From NCBI GenBank assembly GCA_964399235.1, contig CAYNQC010000073.1:1-6981 (forward strand): a DNA stretch of 6,981 bases, in the 5' to 3' direction. This DNA is from DASPPK01 sp964399235. GTDB lineage: Archaea; Thermoproteota; Bathyarchaeia; Bathyarchaeales; Bathycorpusculaceae. The translations under genes and the position numbers were made by a program. This document shows, in pieces, positions 1 to 5,438 of this stretch. The notes beneath the pieces were generated by a model that was given only the letters and a program-made list of their open reading frames with translations, was not told the DNA's origin and ran no database searches. Positions within the stretch are counted from its first letter, which is position 1; every line of letters begins with the position of its first letter.

Positions 1-341
1 TAGAAAAGGTTCTCGTCAGGATCCGCAAACAAAGCGGCATAGCCTCCCCAATACTGTTTCTTCGGCGGCTCCACGAAACTCACGCCTTTATCCTTCAACC
101 TTTCATATTCCTTGTCAACATCTTTCACAGCCAAGTAGATGTTAGGAGCCCCCTCCTTCCGTCCCTTCTTTCCACCAAGCATAACTGCGAAAGTTGTCGT
201 TCCACCTAAATCAAAAATCACGTAGTTTGACCATTCACTCTTTATCTTCAAACCAAGAACATCACGATAGAAACCAATAGCCTTCTTCAGGTCCGTCACT
301 TTAATCTCAAGCCAATTAACCCTCTCAATCAAACTGCCCAC
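1..341 (-). CDS. VOC/glyoxalase-fold protein, C-terminus cut by window edge
   Basis: About 113 codons of a vicinal-oxygen-chelate (glyoxalase/bleomycin-resistance/dioxygenase) domain protein read on the minus strand and run off the left end. Visible family features are the opening beta strand WLEIKVTDL, the helix KAIGFYRDVLGL, the second-half strand NIYLAVKDVD, the helix EYERLKDKG, and the closing ADPDENLF. These give the usual beta-alpha-beta-beta-beta modules of a protein of about 120-130 residues, so only a short tail should be missing. Many VOC proteins bind a divalent metal; the substrate cannot be read from sequence. The frame is closed by a TGA at 371-369. GTG at 341 is the most upstream usual start, but TTG at 332 is also good because a GAGGTG Shine-Dalgarno lies six bases before it and the fold begins right after. 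It is divergent from nadM. The family call is strong; the function is unknown. Confidence 0.85.
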   Translation of the reverse strand, partial: MGSLIERVNWLEIKVTDLKKAIGFYRDVLGLKIKSEWSNYVIFDLGGTTTFAVMLGGKKGRKEGAPNIYLAVKDVDKEYERLKDKGVSFVEPPKKQYWGGYAALFADPDENLF

Positions 342-374
342 CTCTTCAACAACCTGACTTAATGCAACTCACCG

Positions 375-382
375 TTTAAAAG
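375..382 (-). promoter_or_regulatory. TATA-like box for the VOC gene
   Basis: On the minus strand this reads CTTTTAAA, close to the archaeal TATA consensus. A transcript start about 26 bases downstream would fall near 352. That leaves a short leader containing the GAGGTG Shine-Dalgarno that precedes TTG 332. The element is judged by eye only. Confidence 0.4.
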
Positions 383-416
383 ATTTAGCGAAGGACAAAC
401 GTTAATTCTTCTAAAC

Positions 417-424
417 AAAATATA
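417..424 (+). promoter_or_regulatory. TATA-like box for nadM
   Basis: AAAATATA is centred about 26 bases before the nadM ATG at 447, which would give a leaderless or nearly leaderless transcript. A weak Shine-Dalgarno-like GAAGGG (435-440) also lies six bases before the ATG. The more upstream TTTAAA at 375-380 is an alternative promoter that would give a leader of about 40 bases. Confidence 0.4.
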
Positions 425-446
425 CCCCTCTCAAGAAGGGCAGCCA

Positions 447-971
447 ATGACAAGACGCGGTTTGTACGTGGGAAGATTCCAACCCTTTCATATGGGACAC
501 CTCAGCGCAATAAAAGAGGTTCTGAAAGAAGTCGACGAACTCGTAATCGTGATCGGCAGCGCACAATACAGCCACAACTTCAACAACCCGTTCACCGCAG
601 GTGAAAGACTCGTAATGGTACGCAAGGCTTTGGAAGAATGCAAAATAGACGGCGACCGCGTCTGGATCGTGCCCGTTCCTGACGTACACTTACACATGAT
701 GTGGGTCAGTTCAGTCGAAGGATATACGCCACGGTTTGACATAGTCTATTCTAACGAGGCGTTGACACGCCGCCTATTCATGGAATCCAAGTACAAAGTG
801 AAGCCAATCCGCTTCTATGACAGAAAAACCTTCTCTTCAACCGAAATAAGAGGTAAAATGGTCAAAGACCAAGACTGGGAAAGACTGGTTCCCAAAACCG
901 TTGCAACCTTCATAAAAGAAATCGACGGAATAAACAGACTCAAAGACCTGATCAAAACCGACAAAATATGA
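447..971 (+). CDS. nadM: Nicotinamide-nucleotide adenylyltransferase, archaeal type
   Basis: This 174-residue enzyme joins nicotinamide mononucleotide and ATP to make NAD+ and pyrophosphate, the last step of NAD synthesis, in the cytoplasm. The nucleotidyltransferase signature GRFQPFHMGH is at residues 9-18, including the HxGH nucleotide-binding motif (H15 to H18). The IGSAQYSH and NPFTAGER segments follow at about 37-54, and the second signature SSTEIR is at 130-135. The C-terminal LVPKTVATFIKEIDG segment is also typical of archaeal NadM. Length matches the family (about 170-180). The ATG at 447 places the first beta strand at residues 5-8, as expected. The gene stands alone on the plus strand, divergent from the VOC gene, with no partner in the pathway nearby. 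An FMN or other adenylyltransferase is unlikely given how completely the NadM pattern is kept. Confidence 0.97.
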   Translation: MTRRGLYVGRFQPFHMGHLSAIKEVLKEVDELVIVIGSAQYSHNFNNPFTAGERLVMVRKALEECKIDGDRVWIVPVPDVHLHMMWVSSVEGYTPRFDIVYSNEALTRRLFMESKYKVKPIRFYDRKTFSSTEIRGKMVKDQDWERLVPKTVATFIKEIDGINRLKDLIKTDKI

Positions 972-1079
972 TTATAGACTGCTTCTGTTGTCTTACGCAC
1001 GCAGCCGTTTGAAAATCCACGGAGGCACATGTTTCGTGCCCGACCTGCAAAGAGTGACTCTCGTCTTATGAAGATCAAC

Positions 1080-1103
1080 AAAAATGGCTCGTGTCCGCCA
1101 TTT
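1080..1103 (-). terminator. Hairpin with T run, terminator-like
   Basis: On the minus strand AAATGGC (1103-1097), an eight-base loop and GCCATTT (1088-1082) form a perfect 7-bp stem. The T run at 1084-1080 overlaps the end of the stem. It lies downstream of the 36-codon ORF and could end its transcript. Archaeal termination depends mainly on T-rich tracts, so the stem itself may matter less. Confidence 0.4.
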
Positions 1104-1120
1104 CTTCACTGCCTTCCCTG

Positions 1121-1135
1121 GGCTTCTAAGAAGCC
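1121..1135. repeat. Perfect 15-base palindrome (7+1+7)
   Basis: GGCTTCT and AGAAGCC flank a single central base. On the minus strand it starts on the base after the TGA stop of the 36-codon ORF (1138-1136). In RNA it could form a tight hairpin that protects or ends the transcript. In DNA it could be a dimeric protein site. No long T run follows directly. Confidence 0.5.
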
Positions 1136-1246
1136 TCATCCCTTTCTCCTCGTCCACACGATACCGGCAACCACCATAACACACAGCATAGACAGTAACA
1201 AACGCACCAATGTCTGCGTGGCTTGCAGGTATAATTCCTCAAACAT
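1136..1246 (-). CDS. Possible 36-residue single-pass membrane microprotein
   Basis: The ORF runs from ATG at 1246 to TGA at 1138-1136. Its short polar N-terminus (MFEELYLQATQT) is followed by about 20 nonpolar residues from LVRLLL to VAGIVW and a basic end TRRKG. That is the layout of a one-helix membrane protein with a cytoplasmic positive tail. The start is fixed by an in-frame TGA at 1252-1250. No good Shine-Dalgarno precedes it, but a 10-codon ORF ends inside its start (ATGTTTGA), so translation could be coupled. A palindrome follows its stop. It lies on the same strand as the DUF62 gene, 95 bases downstream, so it could be the tail of that transcript or have its own promoter. I do not recognise the sequence, and a chance ORF is a real alternative at this length. 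Confidence 0.4.
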   Translation of the reverse strand: MFEELYLQATQTLVRLLLSMLCVMVVAGIVWTRRKG

Positions 1247-1271
1247 CTTTCATCAATAACAACTTGTTCAT
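1239..1271 (-). CDS. Possible 10-codon upstream ORF
   Basis: ATG at 1271 to TGA at 1241-1239 encodes MNKLLLMKDV. AGGTG at 1279-1275 could serve as a Shine-Dalgarno, though the three-base spacing is short. Its last codons overlap the start of the 36-codon ORF in another frame. If real it would act as a leader that delivers ribosomes to the downstream start. Very short ORFs like this arise often by chance. Confidence 0.2.
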   Translation of the reverse strand: MNKLLLMKDV

Positions 1272-1303
1272 ATGCACCTAAAAACACGCTTTCCAGAGAG
1301 CAC

Positions 1304-1311
1304 ATATTAAA
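1304..1311 (-). promoter_or_regulatory. TATA-like box upstream of the microprotein ORF
   Basis: On the minus strand this reads TTTAATAT. A start about 26 bases downstream falls near 1281, just before the AGGTG of the short upstream ORF. Upstream sequence is not purine-rich, so BRE support is weak. A second TATA-like GTTATAT lies at 1327-1321. Confidence 0.3.
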
Positions 1312-1341
1312 GAAACCGAAATATAACGAACCACAACGACT

Positions 1342-2136
1342 TCAAGAGCGGCAGATCGTCACTGCATCTCCATCTTTGATCCTAAACACGCTAGCAGCAT
1401 TGCCTCGATTGATCGATATCTCCAAAAAACCATGACTCCCAATCAAAGCCAAGGGTTTCCCAGCCTCAACTTCACCATAGGCCTTGCAAAAGCTCATCTT
1501 CACTTCACCTTCTTTGAGCCTTGCCTTAACCGATCGGCCAACTCCTATGTTTTCGAGTTCGCCGCCACGAATGTTAGTAATTATGTTCCCAAAATCGTCC
1601 ACATGAATCACTTCCCCCGCAATCGCACCTTTCCGCCTCACGGCTCCCGCAAATTTGGGAACCACAAACTTCACTATTTCCGGACCGAAACTCGATGGCG
1701 ACAAGTCGTTTGCAAGGTGACCTGCAGCTGAAGCGAAAATGTCCCTTCCATGAAAAGTGCTGGACACTTCAGGCATCATCAGCTTCTTGTTCTCTATCTC
1801 ATAAACATGCCTAATTCCTTGGGCTTGCGCAGCGAGAACCAACAATCCGTTGTCGGGCCCCACGTAGCAGGCACGATCTGTCTCTATGCATATTCCGCGT
1901 CTTTCTGTCCCAACCCCGGGATCGACAACTGCGACATGAATGGTGTTAATTGGAAAATAGGGTGCTGCCGCAGCCAAGATAAACGCGCCCATCCTGACGT
2001 TGAATTTTTCAACCTCATGAGAGACATCAACAATCGTCGCGTCGGGACACGTTCGCAGTATCACGGCTTTCATTTCTGCAACGTAAGGATCCTTCAACCC
2101 AAAATCAGTCGTCAACGTGATCAAAGGACGAACCAT
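1342..2136 (-). CDS. S-adenosyl-L-methionine hydroxide adenosyltransferase (DUF62)
   Basis: This 264-residue protein belongs to the SAM hydrolase/fluorinase-chlorinase superfamily. Archaeal members split S-adenosylmethionine with water (hydroxide) into adenosine and L-methionine, and should act as trimers in the cytoplasm. Seen in order: the N-terminal TTDFGLKDPYV (9-19), DVSHEV (37-42), VVDPGVGTERRG (70-81), DNGLL (95-99), STFHGRDIF (126-134), the C-terminal barrel motif VDDFGNIITNI (179-189), and GSHGFLEISINRGNAA (233-248). D72, R79 and H129 fit the Asp-Arg-His triad described for the hydrolases, which supports SAM hydrolase over halogenase. Start ATG 2136 puts the conserved strand at residues 5-10, and no Shine-Dalgarno precedes it. 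A TATA box 28 bases upstream suggests a leaderless transcript. It is divergent from the S-component-like gene. Confidence 0.95.
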   Translation of the reverse strand: MVRPLITLTTDFGLKDPYVAEMKAVILRTCPDATIVDVSHEVEKFNVRMGAFILAAAAPYFPINTIHVAVVDPGVGTERRGICIETDRACYVGPDNGLLVLAAQAQGIRHVYEIENKKLMMPEVSSTFHGRDIFASAAGHLANDLSPSSFGPEIVKFVVPKFAGAVRRKGAIAGEVIHVDDFGNIITNIRGGELENIGVGRSVKARLKEGEVKMSFCKAYGEVEAGKPLALIGSHGFLEISINRGNAASVFRIKDGDAVTICRS

Positions 2137-2160
2137 ATCATTCTTTTATTAACGGCACCG

Positions 2161-2168
2161 AATAATTA
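2161..2168. promoter_or_regulatory. TATA element between the divergent DUF62 and S-component-like genes
   Basis: The minus strand reads TAATTATT, preceded by a purine-rich GGAAAGG (BRE-like), centred about 28 bases before ATG 2136. This fits a leaderless DUF62 transcript. The plus strand reads AATAATTA, which would start a transcript near 2190 with a leader of about 15 bases before ATG 2205. One near-symmetric TATA element may therefore serve both genes. The minus-strand use is the better supported. Confidence 0.5.
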
Positions 2169-2204
2169 CCTTTCCACAAACAAACTTAGGCTGACTGCAA
2201 AAAA

Positions 2205-2927
2205 ATGGTAGCCCTCCGAAAACTCAGTGCCGCAGAAGTGGCGTTGACAACAGTTTTCACAGCATACTACGCCGTCTTCGGCTTCATAAAAATCTCACCA
2301 ATAATCGGCCTGCCCGGGCAAGCAATCACCGCCGCCGCCATCATTGCTCCGATCCTGGGAATACTGCTCGGCCCATACATCGGCACGCTCTCCGCATTTC
2401 TCGGAGGAACCATAGGATTCTTCCTAGGCTCACTCTCATACCAAAGCTTTGCCTCAGGTGTCACAGCAGCCTTCTGCGCAGGAACACTCAAGAAAGGAAA
2501 CAGACTCATCGCAGCACTGGCATACGCTTCACTGCTGCTGCTCTTCGCATTTTATCCACAAGTAGGACCAGCATGGACCTTCCCTGTTGAAACCTGGTTC
2601 CAAATAATAGGACTCATCATCCTCATCTCGCCCCTTCAGGCCAAAGCAAAAAGACTACTAGATTCACTCAACAACACCAGACTGCTCATCGGCTTCTTCA
2701 TAACCTGCCTAGTCTCCACTCTAGCCGGCCAAATCGCAGGCTCACTGGTCTTCGAAATCTTGGCAACAGACCCACACGTTGTAACAGGCGCATGGATCAC
2801 ACTGACCGTCCTCTACCCCATAGAACGAACCATAATAGCCCTAGCCGCAACATTCATCGGCGCCTCACTGTCCAAAATCCTGAAAACAACAAACCTGCCA
2901 ACCACATTTGCCAAAATCGCAACATGA
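2205..2927 (+). CDS. Membrane protein resembling an ECF transporter S component
   Basis: A 240-residue, strongly hydrophobic protein with about six or seven membrane segments, near residues 10-30, 41-56, 57-75, 101-118, 131-147, 160-186 and 196-222. The opening LSAAEVALTTVFTAYYAVFGF, then SPIIGLPGQAITAAAIIAPILGILLGPYIG and the Gly-rich AFLGGTIGFFLG, resemble the N-terminal half of substrate-binding S components of energy-coupling-factor vitamin and metabolite importers. S components usually have six helices and about 180-220 residues, so this one is slightly long. No ATPase (EcfA) or EcfT gene is in the window, so it would have to share a module encoded elsewhere. ATG 2205 follows a run of A with no Shine-Dalgarno. 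Divergence from a SAM hydrolase hints at a methionine-, adenosine- or SAM-related substrate, which is inference. An unrelated membrane family remains possible. Confidence 0.65.
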   Translation: MVALRKLSAAEVALTTVFTAYYAVFGFIKISPIIGLPGQAITAAAIIAPILGILLGPYIGTLSAFLGGTIGFFLGSLSYQSFASGVTAAFCAGTLKKGNRLIAALAYASLLLLFAFYPQVGPAWTFPVETWFQIIGLIILISPLQAKAKRLLDSLNNTRLLIGFFITCLVSTLAGQIAGSLVFEILATDPHVVTGAWITLTVLYPIERTIIALAATFIGASLSKILKTTNLPTTFAKIAT

Positions 2928-2997
2928 AAACCCGTAAACAGCACCGACGACCTCGTCCTCATGCCTCGGAAAGACCAAACTGCAGGTCTGCACGTGG

Positions 2998-3031
2998 AAA
3001 AAACCTAGGTAGAGGGGGGTAGGGTTTTTTT
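2998..3031 (+). terminator. Hairpin with T7 tract after the S-component-like gene
   Basis: AAAAAACCTA (2998-3007) can pair with TAGGGTTTTTT (3020-3030) with one bulged G, around a G-rich loop. The run of seven T at 3025-3031 is the T-rich tract used by archaeal polymerase for termination. It lies 71 bases after the stop at 2927 and before the next promoter, so it probably ends that transcript. A weaker hairpin AGACC/GGTCT sits at 2972-2989. Confidence 0.55.
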
Positions 3032-3206
3032 GGCTTAAAAGACGCGAAAAACAATGTTAAACAGTCCACATCGAAGGTCTACGCCTTTGCGCCGTAACAG
3101 CAGTCTTAGTTTACACTTACACGATTCAACGTGATACTCGTAAGTTACAACAACTGCAGAATGAAAGTAATTCACGTCTGACAATGATGGATACGGAAAG
3201 GCAAAG

Positions 3207-3213
3207 TTTTTAA
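3207..3213 (+). promoter_or_regulatory. TATA box and BRE-like element for the surface-protein gene
   Basis: TTTTTAA is preceded by purine-rich GCAAAG (3201-3206). A start about 26 bases downstream is near 3236, giving a leader of about 37 bases. The TATA box overlaps an upstream in-frame ATG at 3213, so that ATG is unlikely to be in the mRNA. Confidence 0.55.
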
Positions 3214-3256
3214 TGGTCTCAGCATTAGAGTTGTTCACATTTCATCTCAAAATTAC

Positions 3257-3262
3257 GAGAGG
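3257..3262 (+). promoter_or_regulatory. Shine-Dalgarno that decides the surface-protein start
   Basis: GAGAGG lies ten bases before ATG 3273. Together with the signal peptide that begins there, it selects 3273 over the in-frame ATG at 3213. Confidence 0.55.
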
Positions 3263-3272
3263 AACACAACAC

Positions 3273-5339
3273 ATGAACCTTCACCAGGAAAAAACCCGCC
3301 AACTAACCTGCATAGCACTCATACTGACAACAATATTCACAGCGCTCTATTACATGCCAAAAGCATCAGCCTCAATGGCAATTATCACAATCGACCCCCA
3401 AACAGCAAGAGTCGGAACCCTAGTAAGCGTAACAGCAAACCTAACAACCAACAACGGAACATACGCAATCTTTTTCGACGACCTATTCATTAGCAACGGA
3501 ACCGCCGCCGGACAATACGCAATCACAAACATCACAGTTCCAGACGCGAAATTCGGAGCCCACTACATAACAATCAAAGACATCGCCAAGGGAGAAAACG
3601 CCACCAAACTCTTCTCCGTGTCAACAGGCTACTACCTAAACATTTCAGGACCCGAAAGAATACAAGAAGGCACCTCAATGCCCATAGTCGTCAACATGAC
3701 TGGCGGCGACACAACAACAACCCAAACAGCCAATGTCACAGTCATAGCCCCAACAAGCATAACATACACAAAAATGGTGGACATCCCGCTGACAACCACT
3801 GGCAACGGCACAAAAACACTCAATTACCCAACAGACTTCTCAACAGACGCCAACACTAGCTTCGTGGGCGACTACAGAATTCTCTTCAACTCGACGTTCG
3901 CCGCCAAAACCTTCAAAGCAGGACTCACCGACGCTGCGGAATACCACAGAAACCAAACAGTAAACATCAAAGCCGCCTACGAACCAAACGAAAACGTCAC
4001 ACTCACAATCAAAGGAAACGGAATAAACTACCTCACAGTCAACGTAACCGACCCCACAGGCATAGTAAGCTACGACTGGACCGTCCCCATCAACGCCTCC
4101 ATGGGATCATACCAGGTCACCGCAACCTCAACATCAGGCTTCACAACCAAAACACCAGCCGACAACCAGAACTTCACGCTACCCGGCTACGCAATCAACT
4201 TCACAGCCCAAAACCTCGCCGGAGAACCAGTCCAATCCATCGAGATAAAAGGCTACGAAGGCAGCAAACTCGTAACAAGCGCAACAACCGCATCCGACGG
4301 AAAAGCCGTACTGAACCTCGAACTCGGGGACTTCACAGTCAAAGCATACTACAACCCTCAAACCCTCGTCAACGAAACAACACTGACCGTCACCAACACG
4401 ACTGCGACAACCATAACATGCAACCTCACCAACATACGCATCCAAGTCGCCTCAGTCGTCAACGACGCACAAATCAACATACCATTCGCCGGCATATTGC
4501 TTTTACAAGACAACTCAACCTACGCAACCGACATCAACGGAACCGCCACAATCCATTCACTGCCCCCGAACGCAACATACAGCATGAACCTAACACGCTA
4601 CGGAGCAGTCTTCAACACAACCACAATCACAAACCTGCTCGCAAACAACGAACCCACAGGATGGTACGACATCAAAGTCAACTGCCCCACCTCAAACCTG
4701 CAAGTAACAGTCACCAAAGCAAACGGACAAACATTCAACAACGCCATAGTCACAGCCCAAGAACTCCTAGGCGCACCCCACTACGAAGGCACCACAAACC
4801 AGGACGGAACAATCACATTCAACCCTGTCTTCGGCAAATATCGCATACAAGTCTTCGACGCCAACAGAATACTCCTAAACGAAACAACCATAGACATGTT
4901 CACAAACCAAAACACAACCGTTTCATGCCAACTCTACGGCCTAACAGTCACTATCCAAGTCGTCGACTACTTCGGACAAGGCATATCCAACATAAACGTG
5001 AAACTCCAAGGAGAAAAACAACAAGCAACAACACGCACGACACAAGGAGACGGAACCGCCACATTCGACAACATAATCGGAGGACAACTCCAAGCCACAC
5101 TATACATGAGCGGCTCATCAGACCCAGTTGAGGCACGAAACTTCCCCGTTCAAAACTCAACAACATTACAAATCAAACTGGCCAAATACGTCACACTGGC
5201 GGGAATGCTCATCGAAACAAACCAATTCGCCATAATAATCATAATCATCATAGCCGCACTGCTCGTCATCGTCATGGAAATTCGCAGACGCATGCGCATC
5301 AAGACTACCAAGAATGAAACCGTTAGTTCAGATAAATAG
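3273..5339 (+). CDS. Large secreted, C-terminally anchored surface protein with four tandem repeats
   Basis: A 688-residue protein. Residues 1-33 form a signal peptide: polar MNLHQEKTRQ, a hydrophobic core to about 27, and likely cleavage after PKASA. Residues 34-300 look like Ig-type beta domains. The part from about 213 (TFKAGLTDAAEYHRNQTVNI, ending in DWTVPINASMGSYQVTA) resembles the MG2-like sandwiches of archaeal surface proteins. Residues 306-639 are four repeats of about 82-87 residues of the carboxypeptidase-regulatory/Cna-B-like type, each with a D/N-G-x-A/T turn then a strand. One C-terminal helix (about 650-668, seven Ile in a row) precedes a basic tail RRRMRIK, so the bulk is outside the cell. 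I count about 28 N-x-S/T sequons outside, suggesting heavy N-glycosylation. Start 3273 is chosen because the TATA box overlaps the upstream ATG 3213. A structural or adhesive envelope role is inference; no enzyme motif is visible. Confidence 0.85.
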   Translation: MNLHQEKTRQLTCIALILTTIFTALYYMPKASASMAIITIDPQTARVGTLVSVTANLTTNNGTYAIFFDDLFISNGTAAGQYAITNITVPDAKFGAHYITIKDIAKGENATKLFSVSTGYYLNISGPERIQEGTSMPIVVNMTGGDTTTTQTANVTVIAPTSITYTKMVDIPLTTTGNGTKTLNYPTDFSTDANTSFVGDYRILFNSTFAAKTFKAGLTDAAEYHRNQTVNIKAAYEPNENVTLTIKGNGINYLTVNVTDPTGIVSYDWTVPINASMGSYQVTATSTSGFTTKTPADNQNFTLPGYAINFTAQNLAGEPVQSIEIKGYEGSKLVTSATTASDGKAVLNLELGDFTVKAYYNPQTLVNETTLTVTNTTATTITCNLTNIRIQVASVVNDAQINIPFAGILLLQDNSTYATDINGTATIHSLPPNATYSMNLTRYGAVFNTTTITNLLANNEPTGWYDIKVNCPTSNLQVTVTKANGQTFNNAIVTAQELLGAPHYEGTTNQDGTITFNPVFGKYRIQVFDANRILLNETTIDMFTNQNTTVSCQLYGLTVTIQVVDYFGQGISNINVKLQGEKQQATTRTTQGDGTATFDNIIGGQLQATLYMSGSSDPVEARNFPVQNSTTLQIKLAKYVTLAGMLIETNQFAIIIIIIIAALLVIVMEIRRRMRIKTTKNETVSSDK
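4188..5189 (+). repeat. Four tandem protein repeats of about 82-87 residues
   Basis: In 688-residue numbering the units are about 306-387, 388-474, 475-556 and 557-639. Shared landmarks are the turn (SDGKAVL, INGTATI, QDGTITF, GDGTATF), then a strand ending in aromatic or hydrophobic residues, then an Asn/Thr-rich closing strand. The first three units close with a cysteine (TCNL, VNCP, VSCQ) and the fourth does not. The DNA itself is not obviously repeated, so the duplications are old. Confidence 0.65.
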
Positions 5340-5354
5340 CCCAAAGGAAAAAAG

Positions 5355-5362
5355 TTTATATT
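5355..5362 (+). promoter_or_regulatory. TATA box for the eight-cysteine protein gene
   Basis: TTTATATT is close to the archaeal consensus and is preceded by purine-rich GGAAAAAAG (5346-5354). A start near 5385 leaves a leader of about 54 bases before GTG 5439. It begins 15 bases after the surface-protein stop, and no hairpin terminator separates them, so some read-through is possible. Confidence 0.6.
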
Positions 5363-5438
5363 AAAACCCGTATCAGATACTTCTGAGAGAAACAGAACTC
5401 GCAACATCAAAATTTTGTGAAACAATTGAACAAAGGTC

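Larger units (their letters stand above)
972..1341. other. 370-base gap between nadM and the DUF62 gene
   Basis: No large gene is supported here. Reading frames of 60-90 codons on both strands lack any family resemblance and look like chance. On the minus strand the gap holds a 36-codon ORF for a membrane microprotein, a 10-codon ORF just before it, a 7+1+7 palindrome directly after its stop, and a hairpin with a T run further on. These are listed separately. The stretch 972-1079 shows only small inverted repeats, for example GGCAC/GTGCC at 1024-1040 and AGAGT-G-ACTCT at 1051-1061, with no assignable role. Confidence 0.6.
2928..3272 (+). other. 345-base gap between S-component-like and surface-protein genes
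   Basis: The left part carries the terminator-like hairpin. The right part carries the promoter and Shine-Dalgarno of the surface-protein gene. Between them, at 3109-3151, lies an imperfect inverted repeat whose core is CTTAC(AC)ACGA pairing with TCGTAAG. I see no tRNA, no classic box C/D or H/ACA RNA, and no convincing gene. A 32-codon Arg-rich ORF at 2924-3022 is judged a chance ORF. Confidence 0.5.

Noticed and set aside
1024..1061. Short inverted repeats GGCAC/GTGCC and AGAGT/ACTCT
   Set aside because: Stems of five base pairs without T runs or coherent placement are expected by chance.
993..1259. ORFs of 63-76 codons on both strands in the nadM-DUF62 gap
   Set aside because: Compositions are unnatural, with no start signals and no family resemblance. 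They overlap each other and the better-supported microprotein frame.
2924..3022. 32-codon Arg/Lys-rich ORF whose ATG overlaps the stop of the S-component-like gene (ATGA)
   Set aside because: The overlap suggests coupling, but the peptide is low-complexity, there is no Shine-Dalgarno, and its end runs into the terminator-like hairpin. It continues a long antisense-free shadow frame of the upstream gene.
3177..3190. CTGA followed by ATGATGG, resembling D' and C' boxes of a box C/D RNA
   Set aside because: No matching upstream C box and downstream D box at proper spacing were found, so a guide RNA is not supported.
4418..5131. 237-codon ORF in another frame inside the surface-protein gene
   Set aside because: It is rich in His, Arg, Asn and Thr, a by-product of the C/A-rich coding sequence read out of frame. 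The real frame has a signal peptide, repeats and an anchor.
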